Under the pieces are notes generated by a model that saw only the letters and a list, made by a program, of their open reading frames with translations, ran no database searches and was not told where the DNA came from. Made by a program: the position numbers and the translations under genes. From Zetaproteobacteria bacterium (GTDB taxonomy: Bacteria > Pseudomonadota > Alphaproteobacteria > Micavibrionales > Micavibrionaceae), in NCBI GenBank assembly GCA_002747015.1, contig NVXI01000001.1, positions 315,680 to 339,090 on the forward strand: DNA of 23,411 nucleotides. Reading direction: 5' to 3'. Each line of letters opens with the position of its first letter. Positions within the stretch are counted from its first letter, which is position 1. Shown here one piece after another: positions 7,797 through 17,626 of this stretch.

Positions 7797-10702
7797 TAAA
7801 CGCTGAGCGCTTCATCAACCAATGCAGCTTGCTCCACATGGTGGCGCGCATTAGACCCTGTTGCCGGCGACGCCGCACCTATACGACCCACATATTTTGG
7901 CCGTGCGGCTTTATGCTTAATATCAATCAATGTCTGTTCAATCCTACGATCAACAAAGTTCCACGCACCTTGGTTTTCAGGCTCTTCCTGACACCATACA
8001 ATCTCGGCATTCTTATATTGCTTAAGCTCTCCACCCAATGCCACTGAGGGGAACGGGTAGATTTGTTCCAAGCGTAGAATGATAACATCCTTGATCTTAC
8101 GCTCACGACGCTCTTGCAATAAATCGTAATAAACCTTACCGGTACAAAGAACAACGCGCTTCATCTTCTCTGGCTTAACCAGATCATTCATATCATCATC
8201 CCATAAGACACGATGGAATGTGCTGCCCTCTGTGAACATCGACACATCTGAGACGGCAAGTTTATGCCGTAACAATGATTTCGGCGTCATCATAATAAGA
8301 GGTTTACGGAAATCACGGTGCATTTGGCGACGCAACACATGGAAATAATTTGCCGGTGTTGTACAGTTACAAATCTGCCAGTTATCTTCCGCAGAAAGTT
8401 GCAAGAAACGCTCAAAACGCGCCGAAGAATGTTCTGGCCCCTGCCCCTCATGACCATGAGGAAGCAACATAACAAGACCTGACATACGCAGCCATTTACT
8501 CTCCCCCGAAGAAATAAATTGATCAATCATCACTTGCGCGCCATTGGCAAAATCGCCGAATTGCGCTTCCCATATCGTCAGTGTTTTAGGGTCAGCCAAC
8601 GAATAACCATATTCAAATCCCAAAACCGCCATTTCTGATAAAGGGCTATCATGCACCTCAAACTGTGGCTGGTCGGCCTTAATATGTTGAAGGGGAATAT
8701 ACTGTTTCTCGTTTTCCTGATCATACCAAATAACATGACGGTGTGAAAATGTACCACGCCCGACGTCTTGACCAGACAAACGTATAGAATATCCCTCATT
8801 AACCAAGCCACCGAAAGCCAGAGCCTCTGCCATTGCCCAGTCAAAACCTTCACCAGTTTCAAGCATTTTCTCTTTATTCGTGACAACACGTTGAAGTTTT
8901 TTATTTATAGTAAAATCTTTCGGTACATTTGTAAGGACTGCGCCAATATGCTTTAAATCTTTTGCCGACACATCAGTTTCACCACGGCGATCGTCTCCAT
9001 ACGCCACTTTCAAACCTTCCCACGCACCCTCAAGATAATCCGCTCTATCCGCTTTATAACTTTCAACCGCGTCAAAAGCTTCGCTCAACAATGCAATATA
9101 ATCATCTTGAACTTTTTTAGATTCCGCCTCATCAATCACACCTTCTGCAATCAACTGAGTTGCATATTTGCTACGTGCTGTTTCTTGGGTCGCAATTTTC
9201 TTATACATAAGCGGCTGCGTAAAGGCAGGCTCATCACCTTCATTATGGCCAAAACGGCGATAACAGAAGATATCAATAACCACATCTTTTTTAAACTTCT
9301 GGCGGAACTCTGTCGCCAAACGTGTTACAAAAACCACAGCCTCCGGATCATCACCATTCACATGAAAAATCGGCGCATCCAACATTTTCGCCACATCGGT
9401 ACAATATGGACCGGAGCGCGAAAACTTCGGCATCGTCGTAAATCCGATTTGATTGTTAATCACAATATGAAGAGTCCCACCAACACGATATCCCGGCAAT
9501 TCTGAGATCATAAATGTTTCAGCGATAATACCCTGCCCTGCAAAGGCAGCATCGCCATGAAACAACAATGGTAGAACAGCCGTAGATTCAACATCATTAC
9601 GCTGCACCTGCTTCGCACGAACTTTACCAATCACAACTGGGTTAACAAATTCAAGATGGGATGGGTTTGCCGTCAAAGACAAGTGAATACTCTTACCGTT
9701 AAACTCACGATCACTAGAAGTTCCAAGATGATATTTAACATCGCCAGTCCCAAGAACATCATTCGGCGTTGAGATATGCCCCTGAAATTCTGCAAAAATT
9801 GTTGTAAATGGCTTCCCCATCACATTGGCGAGAACATTTAAACGCCCGCGATGTGCCATACCAATAATAACTTCTTCCAAGCCTAACTCTGCGCCGCATT
9901 TCATGATTTCTTCTATCGCAGGGATAAGAGCTTCGCCCCCATCAATACCAAAACGCTTCGCTCCGGTATGTTTTTTATGCAAGAATTGCTCAAAGCTCTC
10001 GGCGGCGGTTAAACGCTCCAATATTCCTTTTTTACATTCAGCAGTGAAAGAAAATTTATCCGAAGAAATTTCAACGCGTTCTTGTATCCACTCACGCTCT
10101 TCGACATTACTAATATGTCTGTATTCTATCCCAATTGTACCACAATAAGCCTCTTTCAAAGCCACAATCAACTCACGCAGAGTTGCATATTCCAGCCCCA
10201 AAATACCATTAATGAAAATAGGACGATCATAATCATTATCGGTAAAGCCATGATATTCAGGATCCAACTCAGGATGATCTTGAACCGGCTTCATACCTAA
10301 TGGGTCAATATTGGCAAGAAGATGTCCACGAAAACGGTAAGAGCGGATAAGCATTAACGCACGAACAGAATCCAGCGCCGCTTGCTTAATATCTGCCTGA
10401 CTAGCACCATCTTTTTTAGGTTTGGCCACTGCATCATTTGCCGCTTCAACCAAAACACCATCCGCAGGCGCAACAGCAGCCGAGCCAAAATGACGTAAAT
10501 CACGTGCATTTTCATCTGGAGTCCAGCTTGCCCCGGAAAGTTCCTTTAAGAAAACGACTTCGCTATCTTTAAGACTGCCAAAAAAATCACGCCAACTCTC
10601 ATCAACATTGGACGGGTTTTTCAAATATTGCATATAAAGATGTGCGATATACTCCGCGTTTACACCACTTAGAAAACTTTGATCCTGCTGCGCCTGTGTC
10701 AT
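7796..10702 (-). CDS. sucA: 2-oxoglutarate dehydrogenase E1
   Basis: This is the thiamine-diphosphate-dependent decarboxylase of the 2-oxoglutarate dehydrogenase complex. It is 968 residues long, normal for the family. It has the N-terminal helix that docks to the complex (FLSGVNAEYIAHLYMQYLKNP, split by charged residues; 10-30) and the SYRFRGHLLANIDPL block (121-135). The GMAHRGRLNVLANV motif lies at 281-294, HGDAAFAGQG at 382-391 and INNQIGFTT at 415-423. The thiamine-diphosphate/Mg segment is near 448-455, with FGHNEGDEP at 484-492 and the transketolase-like pyrimidine-binding half after about 600. AAGGAT lies nine bases before the ATG. Upstream are 129 bases and two unknown paralogues rather than sucD; downstream is the coupled rhodanese gene rather than odhB. 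Confidence 0.97.
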   Translation of the reverse strand: MTQAQQDQSFLSGVNAEYIAHLYMQYLKNPSNVDESWRDFFGSLKDSEVVFLKELSGASWTPDENARDLRHFGSAAVAPADGVLVEAANDAVAKPKKDGASQADIKQAALDSVRALMLIRSYRFRGHLLANIDPLGMKPVQDHPELDPEYHGFTDNDYDRPIFINGILGLEYATLRELIVALKEAYCGTIGIEYRHISNVEEREWIQERVEISSDKFSFTAECKKGILERLTAAESFEQFLHKKHTGAKRFGIDGGEALIPAIEEIMKCGAELGLEEVIIGMAHRGRLNVLANVMGKPFTTIFAEFQGHISTPNDVLGTGDVKYHLGTSSDREFNGKSIHLSLTANPSHLEFVNPVVIGKVRAKQVQRNDVESTAVLPLLFHGDAAFAGQGIIAETFMISELPGYRVGGTLHIVINNQIGFTTMPKFSRSGPYCTDVAKMLDAPIFHVNGDDPEAVVFVTRLATEFRQKFKKDVVIDIFCYRRFGHNEGDEPAFTQPLMYKKIATQETARSKYATQLIAEGVIDEAESKKVQDDYIALLSEAFDAVESYKADRADYLEGAWEGLKVAYGDDRRGETDVSAKDLKHIGAVLTNVPKDFTINKKLQRVVTNKEKMLETGEGFDWAMAEALAFGGLVNEGYSIRLSGQDVGRGTFSHRHVIWYDQENEKQYIPLQHIKADQPQFEVHDSPLSEMAVLGFEYGYSLADPKTLTIWEAQFGDFANGAQVMIDQFISSGESKWLRMSGLVMLLPHGHEGQGPEHSSARFERFLQLSAEDNWQICNCTTPANYFHVLRRQMHRDFRKPLIMMTPKSLLRHKLAVSDVSMFTEGSTFHRVLWDDDMNDLVKPEKMKRVVLCTGKVYYDLLQERRERKIKDVIILRLEQIYPFPSVALGGELKQYKNAEIVWCQEEPENQGAWNFVDRRIEQTLIDIKHKAARPKYVGRIGAASPATGSNARHHVEQAALVDEALSV

Positions 10703-10831
10703 GGACTGAAATCCTTATAATCTATTCGAAACTCACAATTATTTTCCAACAAAACAATAGCCAAACCAATGCGACTATAGGGAAAATGCCTGACGATAGA
10801 ATATAGACAACTGTATTCTTTTCAACTGTTT

Positions 10832-11380
10832 TTACGCATTTTTGCGAAGCGCAACAGCAATAGAAGAGATCGCGCTATCCTCGGCGGCGCTAACATTCAT
10901 AGGATGATTTGCATCCTCGGAGGAAAGACCTGAAAATTCACCAACAATGCGACTAAGAGCCTTCCCAAAAAAGCCTTTTTCAGGGGCTGGCTCTTCACCA
11001 AATTCACCATAAGCTTGCGCAACAGCAGACGCAATTTCAAGGATCATCTTGATGTAACTCTTCACTTCTGCCTCACTTGCCTGCGCTTTCAATACAAGAA
11101 CAGCCTTTTCGCATTGTGGTTCGATATTGAACACACCTTGCGACCATGATTCCCACTTATCCCTTGAGCGCAGCACTTCCAAAGCAATCTCTTTGGTTAA
11201 CTCTGATCCCTCATAAAGTTTTGCAATCTCCTTAATACAGGATTCCAAAGCACGCATCTCACGTTCATCATCCTGCTCCCCTTCTTCATCCTCAGAAAAG
11301 CTAACATGCATACCAACGCGGTAAGGTAAACTTACAATAAGTTCAATATCGTCATCCGAAAAAGAAGAAAGCTGTGTCAT
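10832..11380 (-). CDS. Unknown protein, paralogue A of a tandem pair
   Basis: I do not recognise this acidic 182-residue cytoplasmic protein. It is clearly a paralogue of the gene next to it: both share an LVSLPYRVG-like block (residues 15-23 here) followed by VS-S, then an acidic stretch, an E-M-x-AL helix, an SRD-x-W-x-x-WS segment (about 91-99), IE-x-x-C (106-110) and a helix ending IEIA-x-x-VA-x-A. The C-terminal third, after E-x-G-E, differs and holds a Ser/Ala-rich tail with KNA at the end. It starts 21 bases after the stop of paralogue B with a GGGGAT site, so the two are one transcription unit, followed by sucA after 129 bases. A role tied to the sucCD/sucA enzymes is only a guess from position. 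Confidence 0.75.
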   Translation of the reverse strand: MTQLSSFSDDDIELIVSLPYRVGMHVSFSEDEEGEQDDEREMRALESCIKEIAKLYEGSELTKEIALEVLRSRDKWESWSQGVFNIEPQCEKAVLVLKAQASEAEVKSYIKMILEIASAVAQAYGEFGEEPAPEKGFFGKALSRIVGEFSGLSSEDANHPMNVSAAEDSAISSIAVALRKNA

Positions 11381-11401
11381 GGTGATCCCCGTGAGTTAAT
11401 T

Positions 11402-11962
11402 TTAAATATAGGTTGTGTTTAACGCCGATGCAATGCGGTGCAGGGCCTTGCGTTCGTCCAAAGATATATTGATGAACTGCTCCCAATCTTTATACGGCAA
11501 ACCAAATTTTGCGGCATGCCTTTTACCCTTCATATAGAATAGGAAAACACGAATCTTATCCATTAATGGTGTTTCTTTGCCATATTCTCTAAACGCCAAT
11601 GCAACAGACTCTCCAATCTCAATCAAGTGGTTCTTAAACGCACTCACCTCTTTCACATCAACATGATCCGATAAAATATCTATCGCTTTATAGCATTCAC
11701 CTTCTATTGCTTCTAGATCATCAGACCATTTCCCCCATTCATCCCGACGGCTCACAGTTTCACTGATCACATATTGTACAGTTTCCGCACCAAAAACCTC
11801 TTGAGAATATCCTGTAATAATATTAGTAAGTGCTTCCATTTCCGCAGCATCAGAATGATCTCCGCCCGTATTATCACTTTGAGAAACAAACAAACCAACA
11901 CGATATGGCAGGCTCACCAATAATGTGCGTTGATCCACAGAAAGTTGATCGAGGAAACTCAT
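11402..11962 (-). CDS. Unknown protein, paralogue B of a tandem pair
   Basis: This 186-residue helical protein has no signal peptide. The shared core covers residues 8-125: LLVSLPYRVG (14-23), VSQSDNTGG, an acidic helix with AEMEALTNII, SRRDEW-x-x-WS (about 71-79), IEGEC-x-KA and a VALAFREYGKE helix end. After the core the two paralogues diverge. This one has a basic, aromatic segment (FLFYMKGKRHAAKFGLPYK) and a helix matching LDERKALHRIASALN at the end, which weakly echoes the SSIAVAL end of paralogue A. AAAGGTG lies twelve bases before the ATG. It lies downstream of the sucD terminator, so the pair may have a separate promoter in 11963-12070. Confidence 0.75.
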   Translation of the reverse strand: MSFLDQLSVDQRTLLVSLPYRVGLFVSQSDNTGGDHSDAAEMEALTNIITGYSQEVFGAETVQYVISETVSRRDEWGKWSDDLEAIEGECYKAIDILSDHVDVKEVSAFKNHLIEIGESVALAFREYGKETPLMDKIRVFLFYMKGKRHAAKFGLPYKDWEQFINISLDERKALHRIASALNTTYI

Positions 11963-12070
11963 GATAGATTAAACACCTTTGTTAATAGACTATGTGCGCG
12001 ATACTACACGCAAATCACATAAAGCTCAAACCTCTATTTTCAAGCACGACGGTTATAACACATAACCATC

Positions 12071-12104
12071 AAAAAATAAGGCACCCTAACCAGAGCGCCT
12101 TATT
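12071..12104 (-). terminator. Rho-independent terminator after sucCD
   Basis: On the minus strand AATAAGGC (12097-12104) pairs with GCCTTATT (12075-12082). One wobble and one GC pair can extend the stem inward, and a run of six Ts follows (12071-12076). It lies about 27 bases past the sucD stop and separates sucCD from the paralogue pair and sucA. Confidence 0.8.
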
Positions 12105-12130
12105 CAGAATTACAATAAACAAAAAAAGCC

Positions 12131-13006
12131 TTATGCAGCCAATGCCTCAAGTACCGCAGTACCGAGACCGGCAGGGCTCTCAGACACAACAAACCCGGCA
12201 GAGCGCATTGCATCCATCTTTGCAGGTGCAGTATCATCCGCACCAGAAATAATGGCGCCGGCATGGCCCATACGTTTCCCTGGAGGCGCTGTCGCACCGG
12301 CAATAAATCCAGCAATCGGCTTCTTGGTCTTCAGACCTTTATAGAAGTTACAAGCCTCAAGCTCGTCCGTTCCACCAATCTCACCAATCATAAGGATTGC
12401 TTCTGTTTCATCATCATCCATAAACATCTCGATACAATCGATGAAGTTTGTACCATTAATTGGGTCACCCCCTATTCCGATACATGTTGATTGCCCAAGG
12501 CCAACCGCACCAGTTTGCGCGACTGCTTCATACGTCAAAGTACCTGAACGAGAAACAATACCAACCTTACCGCGCATATGAATATGCCCTGGCATAATAC
12601 CAATTTTACATTCACCCGGCGTAATAACCCCCGGACAGTTCGGCCCGATAAGGCGCGTTTTAGATCCTTGCAATGCACGTTTTACCCGAACCATATCCAA
12701 AACCGGAATACCTTCGGTGATACAAATCGCAAGCTCCATTTGTGCGTCGATTGCTTCTAAAATCGCATCCGCAGCAAACGGAGGCGGCACATAAATTACA
12801 GTGGCATTTGCACCGGTAACGTGACGCGCTTCATCTACAGTATTGAACACAGGCAAACCAAGATGATCCATCCCGCCCTTACCTGGCGTAACACCGCCGA
12901 CCATTTTACTGCCATATTGAATGGCTTGCTCGGAATGGAATGTCCCTTGAGAGCCTGTAAAGCCCTGACATATTATTTTAGTCTCTTTATTAACAAGTAC
13001 TGACAT
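12131..13006 (-). CDS. sucD: Succinyl-CoA ligase (ADP-forming) alpha subunit
   Basis: With SucC it converts succinyl-CoA, phosphate and ADP to succinate, CoA and ATP. The N-terminal CoA-binding Rossmann part has [14 protein letters not shown] (11-24) and GGVTPGKGG (37-45). The ligase part has [12 protein letters not shown] (121-132), [12 protein letters not shown] (149-160), [10 protein letters not shown] (177-186) and the phosphorylated histidine H248 in RMGHAGAI. At 291 residues it is normal length. It starts two bases after the sucC stop, and the two subunits are co-translated. Confidence 0.97.
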   Translation of the reverse strand: MSVLVNKETKIICQGFTGSQGTFHSEQAIQYGSKMVGGVTPGKGGMDHLGLPVFNTVDEARHVTGANATVIYVPPPFAADAILEAIDAQMELAICITEGIPVLDMVRVKRALQGSKTRLIGPNCPGVITPGECKIGIMPGHIHMRGKVGIVSRSGTLTYEAVAQTGAVGLGQSTCIGIGGDPINGTNFIDCIEMFMDDDETEAILMIGEIGGTDELEACNFYKGLKTKKPIAGFIAGATAPPGKRMGHAGAIISGADDTAPAKMDAMRSAGFVVSESPAGLGTAVLEALAA

Positions 13007-13008
13007 GA

Positions 13009-14214
13009 TTACGCGGCCTCCTGCGCTTTGTGTGTTGCTTCCACGACTTTTTGAGCAGCATCGTCCAAATCATCGGCAGAGATAATAGGTAAACCAGAAG
13101 CCGCCATAAGCTCCTTACCCTTTTTAACGTTTGTACCAGCAAGGCGCACGACCAACGGAACGGAAAGATTAACTTCCTTCGCAGCGGCAATAACACCTTC
13201 GGCAATAACATCACATTTCATAATTCCACCAAAGATATTCACAAGAATACCCTTAACATTTGGATCAGACAGAATAATTTTAAACGCAATAGTTACACGC
13301 TCGGCTGTTGCACCACCCCCGACATCCAAGAAGTTTGCAGGCTCGCCGCCTTTAAGCTTGATAATATCCATCGTAGACATCGCAAGTCCCGCACCGTTAA
13401 CCATACAGCCAATATTCCCATCCAAACGGACATAGGAAAGTTCATGATCAGACGCGAGTTTTTCATTTGCATCTTCTTCTGTTTCATCGCGAAGTGCTAC
13501 AATTTCAGGATGACGGTACAACGCATTCGGATCAAAGCTCATCTTCGCATCCAACGCCATAACTTCATCACCAGCAAGAATCATCGGATTAATTTCAACA
13601 GCCTCAGCATCAAGATCCATAAATATTTTATACAAATTAGAGAAGAACTTCACAGCACTCTTAACTTGCGCACCTTTAAGGCCTAGACCAAAGGCAAGTT
13701 TACGACAATGAAAGCCGGAAATACCCGATGCAGGGTCAATAGACACCTTAAAGATTTTCTCAGGCGAATTTTCGGCCACCTCTTCAATATCCATACCGCC
13801 TTCAGTAGACACCATAAATGCGACGCGCTTCGATCCACGATCAAGAACAACAGAGCAGTAATATTCTTTCTCAATATCAACGCCGTCCGTCACATAAAGA
13901 CGTTGGACTTCCTTACCTTCTGGGCCGGTTTGCTTGGTTACGAGCATATTGCCAATCATTGCCTCTGCCGCTGCGCGGACATCATCAACAGTTTTGCACA
14001 AACGCACACCGCCCTTGCCTTCTGGATCATTTGTAAAATGACCTGCGCCACGACCACCTGCGTGGATTTGCGCTTTAACAACATATAACGTTGAGTCTGG
14101 CATATCTTCCGCAGCTTTAACTGCCTCATCCACACTCATCGCGGGGATGCCTTTAGGTACGCTAACACCGTATTTCTCTAGTAAATCTTTTGCTTGGTAT
14201 TCATGAATGTTCAT
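13009..14214 (-). CDS. sucC: Succinyl-CoA ligase (ADP-forming) beta subunit
   Basis: SucC is the nucleotide-binding subunit of succinyl-CoA ligase. The ATP-grasp domain begins [17 protein letters not shown] and has [16 protein letters not shown] at about 46-61. EAVEINPM gives the Mg/ATP acidic site, and [19 protein letters not shown] with DVGGGA and [10 protein letters not shown] marks the ligase domain that meets SucD. At 401 residues it is normal length. GGAG lies ten bases before the ATG. Upstream is a 336-bp divergent region shared with the island gene at 14551, with a CGGACA/TGTCCG dyad in the leader. mdh, which usually lies directly upstream, is 5.8 kb away. Confidence 0.97.
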   Translation of the reverse strand: MNIHEYQAKDLLEKYGVSVPKGIPAMSVDEAVKAAEDMPDSTLYVVKAQIHAGGRGAGHFTNDPEGKGGVRLCKTVDDVRAAAEAMIGNMLVTKQTGPEGKEVQRLYVTDGVDIEKEYYCSVVLDRGSKRVAFMVSTEGGMDIEEVAENSPEKIFKVSIDPASGISGFHCRKLAFGLGLKGAQVKSAVKFFSNLYKIFMDLDAEAVEINPMILAGDEVMALDAKMSFDPNALYRHPEIVALRDETEEDANEKLASDHELSYVRLDGNIGCMVNGAGLAMSTMDIIKLKGGEPANFLDVGGGATAERVTIAFKIILSDPNVKGILVNIFGGIMKCDVIAEGVIAAAKEVNLSVPLVVRLAGTNVKKGKELMAASGLPIISADDLDDAAQKVVEATHKAQEAA

Positions 14215-14550
14215 CTAATGGAACTCCGTTCAGAAATTTTAGTCCGGACATATCAACAAGGTGTCCGACAATCACTCAGAAGGTTTAACACTGTTGATTC
14301 TATTTGAAAACCGCAAATATCATAATATTAAAACAAAATTTGAATTATTTTATTGCACACTCCTTTTGACAAAAGGGGTCGCATTACCGTACAATAGGGT
14401 CTAAGTGTAAATGGGTGATACGTGTATGTATGTTAAATGATAGAAATATGAAGGATTTTCGCGTAAAAACAAAATATAGAAAAGCGGAAACAACATACAA
14501 TACAATGTCATATATAATATAAGAGCTGGATTAAAAAGGATATTTCAAAC
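14215..14550. other. Divergent regulatory region between sucC and the island
   Basis: This 336-base gene-free stretch holds the sucC leader with a dyad, CGGACA (14245-14250) and TGTCCG (14262-14267), and an AT-rich middle (14300-14355) that should contain the sucC promoter, though I cannot fix its boxes. It also holds the plus-strand promoter at 14366-14395, then a leader of about 150 bases before the coiled-coil gene. The leader contains a possible 24-codon reading frame (14448-14522) with no good ribosome site, so I do not call it a gene. Confidence 0.7.
14366..14395 (+). promoter_or_regulatory. Sigma70-type promoter of the three-gene island
   Basis: TTGACA at 14366-14371, perfect to the -35 consensus, and TACAAT at 14390-14395, one mismatch to the -10, are separated by 18 bases. 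The -35 box is embedded in a dyad CCTTTT-GAC-AAAAGG (14362-14376), which could let a repressor block RNA polymerase. The predicted start near 14402 leaves a leader of about 150 bases before the ATG at 14551. Confidence 0.65.
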
Positions 14551-17500
14551 ATGGCTGGTCCAAATCAACCGGGTGATACAGATAAAACAGAAGAAGAGCG
14601 TCTACGCGATGACGACATTTCCTTGACATCAGATCAAGAGAACCAAGAATCCACAAACGAACAAGAAACAACCCTACCAGCAACAGAGGCAACAGTTTCC
14701 AATACTGTTATTGCCGATAGCGACTCTGACCTAGACAAAGAGTTCAAACGCGAACAAGAACAAATCCAAGAAGAAATCACTGTGGCGGCGCAAGACGCGG
14801 AGCGATCCGTTATGGTTGGCCGTGATGCCAATAATATTGGCGAAAACGCAACGTCAAATGCTGTACTTAATGCTGTAGAAGCCGCCTCAACAGGCCCCGA
14901 CGCCCAAGATATAGAAAACGATGCGCATAAAAATGAAACTGTGTATGGATTTGGTGCAGATGCCGCGGCAAAACAAATGAATGATGCCCTTTCCGGCGCA
15001 GGCGAAGGCAAAACAAACACAACATTCACTGCGCGCACACAAGAAGCAGAAAGAAAACGCCGCGAAGAAGACTCTCTGTCGAATATCAGAACAATCGCAA
15101 TGACCGCCGAAGTCGCCGCCGCATATGCCGCACTAGAAGAAGCCTATAAAGAAATGGGCGTCGAGATGACGGATTTATGCTGCATCTTTGAGGAGATCGA
15201 TGCACAAGCCTCTGAAATGATAGAAGCCCTTGGTGTTGATGCGCAAGACATAGAAAAAGAAATCGCCACGCTAAAACAAGAATTGCAAGATCTTAAAGAC
15301 GGGACAAGCCTCCTCGGCACAGACGATGATCCAGCAGTGACAGCCGCACAGATCGCTTTGAAAAACTCAGAAATAAAAAGTGCAGAAGCGCGCCTTACCT
15401 TGATTAAGGAAACAATTTCTTCCACTAAAGGTCAAATTCAAGAAACAAAAGACCAGATAGCCACAGCGCAAGAAAAATACGACAACTTGGCAGAGCAGAA
15501 ACGCATCGCACAAATGACTGGCGATCCGAACAAAAACCTTGCCGGTATCCAGAAGCATATGGACATTGCGCAAAAAGAAATACAAGCCGCAAAAGACTCT
15601 ATAAATGATCTAAAAGACAAAGTAAAACTAACCGAGAGCATCTCAAAAATAGTTGGGTCCATTGAGGTGAAAAGCCAAACTTGCGGAACCCTAGAAGTAG
15701 AGCTTGCCAAAGCTGAACGAATTAACGCAGGGACAGAATTAATAAAGACCCTAACCTCTGCAACACAAGATGGTAACATAAACGAAACAGAACTCGCCGC
15801 CATAAAAGACGGTATGAACGCCGCCGGAGTTTCTCAAGAAGCAAAGAATGAGTTCATCGCAAGCTTTGCCGCAACCAACGGCACGATTACAATATCCGAT
15901 CCAAGCAGCCCAACAGGGGAAAAAGTATTACAGGGCGACGATCTAACAGCGCACTTACAATCTCAGTGGACCGAAATCAAAGAAGAACAGAAAGAAGCAA
16001 AGGACGCTGCTGTTGACCACAAAGCGGTTGGCGATACCCTAAGACTAGAACTTGCAGCGTTAGAAGCAAAAACAGGGCAGTTACAAAGTGACGTAACAAA
16101 AGCAGAAGAGACAGTTACACAAGAGCAACAAGAAAGTGACGCAGCCACAGCCGGTGTTGCCGAAATTAAAGAAATAACCTTAAAATACGATTCTGTATAT
16201 GACTACATGTCAGAAAATTATAGCGTTACAGTCGGATATGGGTACCTATCAACGGATGTTGGTAAAGGTGAAAACATTGATGACGTTGCAAATGATCCCA
16301 ACAGAGCCCTAAGAGACCAAGGCGGTAACCTAGTCTATGTCAATCCGGATACACAAAGAATGTACACCCTACAAAAAGATGAGAATGGGGATGTTGCACG
16401 AGACACAGATGGCAATCAAATCCCCGTTGCCGTATCATCTTTGGAAACCATACAACTTTATCAAAAAATGTATGACGAAAAACTACTGCCACGAAATTTC
16501 TTCAAAGACGAAGGTGGTGTGTACAAAGAACACAGCGAATCCGACTCCTTCACTGAAAGTATTGGTAAATCATTGCTACCAGGGTTTATGGACAAGAATC
16601 AACGCGAAGCTTTGCTAAAAGAAGCGGCAGCCGAGGAACAACAACAAGCAGCAGCAGCCAAGATTACAGCAGGCGAAGCAAAAACAAATTTGGACACCGC
16701 ACAAAACAACTTAAACAGCAAAGAAAATGTTCTAAACATACATAACGTAAAAACAGAAGACATTAGAACACGCATAGAAGCCGCTGATCAGGCATACGCA
16801 CAGTTCAAAGAAAAGCACGCGGCTAAAGTTGAGGAATTCAAAGGAAACGATGCTGCTGAATTTGAAAAATTCAAAGAACAAAACACTTCTACCGAGACAA
16901 CTGCAAAAACAGACGGTGCAGCCGAGACCGCCACAGACACCCAACGAGGAAATTCAGAAGAACATAAATATGATACACCTGACCATAATCTGGACACTGC
17001 TGCAGAATCGCGCAACGATGCACTAAAAGAAGTTGAACTTGCCGTTCTTAACGGTACCTCGCTATCTCAAGAAGACTACAACAGACTAAAAGATACGGTT
17101 GGTATGTCGGCTGGACAACTTGATGACATGCTAGACAACAACCCATCGGCCAAAGTGGAAAACAATACGCAGGCCCCATCCAATACAATGACGGTGCAGC
17201 AATTTGGAACAGTATACGCCCGAATCCCCATTCCAACATCTGGAGCACCTGCACCTGATCAAAATGGTGTATCACCGGCAATAAAATATGAAAGCTTCGC
17301 TGACAGCAAAGCCTTCTCAAGCACAAACGATCCAAAAGCACCCGCAGGTTCATATGACGCCGTTGCCATTAAACAAGGTGATAACCCACCTGCTGCATCT
17401 ATAATGTTCTCTGAAGCTCTCGCAGGCAAACCGGATGAAAGTGACACTGGTATACCGAAAATAGAGGGTATGACACCACAACAAGCAGAACAGCTTATGC

Positions 17501-17580
17501 GAGAAGAAAATCAACGACAACAACTAGCAGCGGCAGCACTGGCGGCACAAGGTGGCGGTGGTGGTGCCGGCGCTGTATAG
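14551..17580 (+). CDS. Large acidic coiled-coil protein of unknown function
   Basis: I do not recognise this 1009-residue protein. It has no signal peptide or membrane segment. Residues 1-165 are acidic, Thr/Glu/Gln-rich and probably disordered. Heptad-like coiled coils are likely at about 185-250, 265-365, 474-540 and 683-785. Between them are a segment with a degenerate EF-hand-like loop (DGNINETEL, 407-415) and a block of about 120 residues (545-670) with Tyr/Gly-rich strands and DENGDVARDTDGN, which looks globular. Residues 785-900 are again charged and Pro/Thr-rich. The protein ends in a Gln/Ala-rich helix and a GGGGGAGAV tail. AAAGGAT lies eight bases before the ATG. It heads a plus-strand set with two cell-wall-hydrolase-like genes, which suggests a scaffold or secreted structural protein; this is inference. 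Confidence 0.75.
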   Translation: MAGPNQPGDTDKTEEERLRDDDISLTSDQENQESTNEQETTLPATEATVSNTVIADSDSDLDKEFKREQEQIQEEITVAAQDAERSVMVGRDANNIGENATSNAVLNAVEAASTGPDAQDIENDAHKNETVYGFGADAAAKQMNDALSGAGEGKTNTTFTARTQEAERKRREEDSLSNIRTIAMTAEVAAAYAALEEAYKEMGVEMTDLCCIFEEIDAQASEMIEALGVDAQDIEKEIATLKQELQDLKDGTSLLGTDDDPAVTAAQIALKNSEIKSAEARLTLIKETISSTKGQIQETKDQIATAQEKYDNLAEQKRIAQMTGDPNKNLAGIQKHMDIAQKEIQAAKDSINDLKDKVKLTESISKIVGSIEVKSQTCGTLEVELAKAERINAGTELIKTLTSATQDGNINETELAAIKDGMNAAGVSQEAKNEFIASFAATNGTITISDPSSPTGEKVLQGDDLTAHLQSQWTEIKEEQKEAKDAAVDHKAVGDTLRLELAALEAKTGQLQSDVTKAEETVTQEQQESDAATAGVAEIKEITLKYDSVYDYMSENYSVTVGYGYLSTDVGKGENIDDVANDPNRALRDQGGNLVYVNPDTQRMYTLQKDENGDVARDTDGNQIPVAVSSLETIQLYQKMYDEKLLPRNFFKDEGGVYKEHSESDSFTESIGKSLLPGFMDKNQREALLKEAAAEEQQQAAAAKITAGEAKTNLDTAQNNLNSKENVLNIHNVKTEDIRTRIEAADQAYAQFKEKHAAKVEEFKGNDAAEFEKFKEQNTSTETTAKTDGAAETATDTQRGNSEEHKYDTPDHNLDTAAESRNDALKEVELAVLNGTSLSQEDYNRLKDTVGMSAGQLDDMLDNNPSAKVENNTQAPSNTMTVQQFGTVYARIPIPTSGAPAPDQNGVSPAIKYESFADSKAFSSTNDPKAPAGSYDAVAIKQGDNPPAASIMFSEALAGKPDESDTGIPKIEGMTPQQAEQLMREENQRQQLAAAALAAQGGGGGAGAV

Positions 17581-17626
17581 CCAAATAGAACAAAAAAATG
17601 GTAAAGTGATAAAGGGATGATAAAAA

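Noticed and set aside
10808..10829. Direct repeat CAACTGT (10808-10814 and 10823-10829) upstream of sucA
   Set aside because: Two short copies without dyad symmetry or a nearby promoter; not enough to call an operator.
14448..14522. 24-codon leader frame before the coiled-coil gene
   Set aside because: No ribosome site and AT-rich low-information sequence; more likely chance than a leader peptide.
14634..15038. Minus-strand frames opposite the coiled-coil gene
   Set aside because: Ser/Cys/Ala-rich translations are the antisense shadow of Glu/Gln/Lys-rich codons in the real gene.
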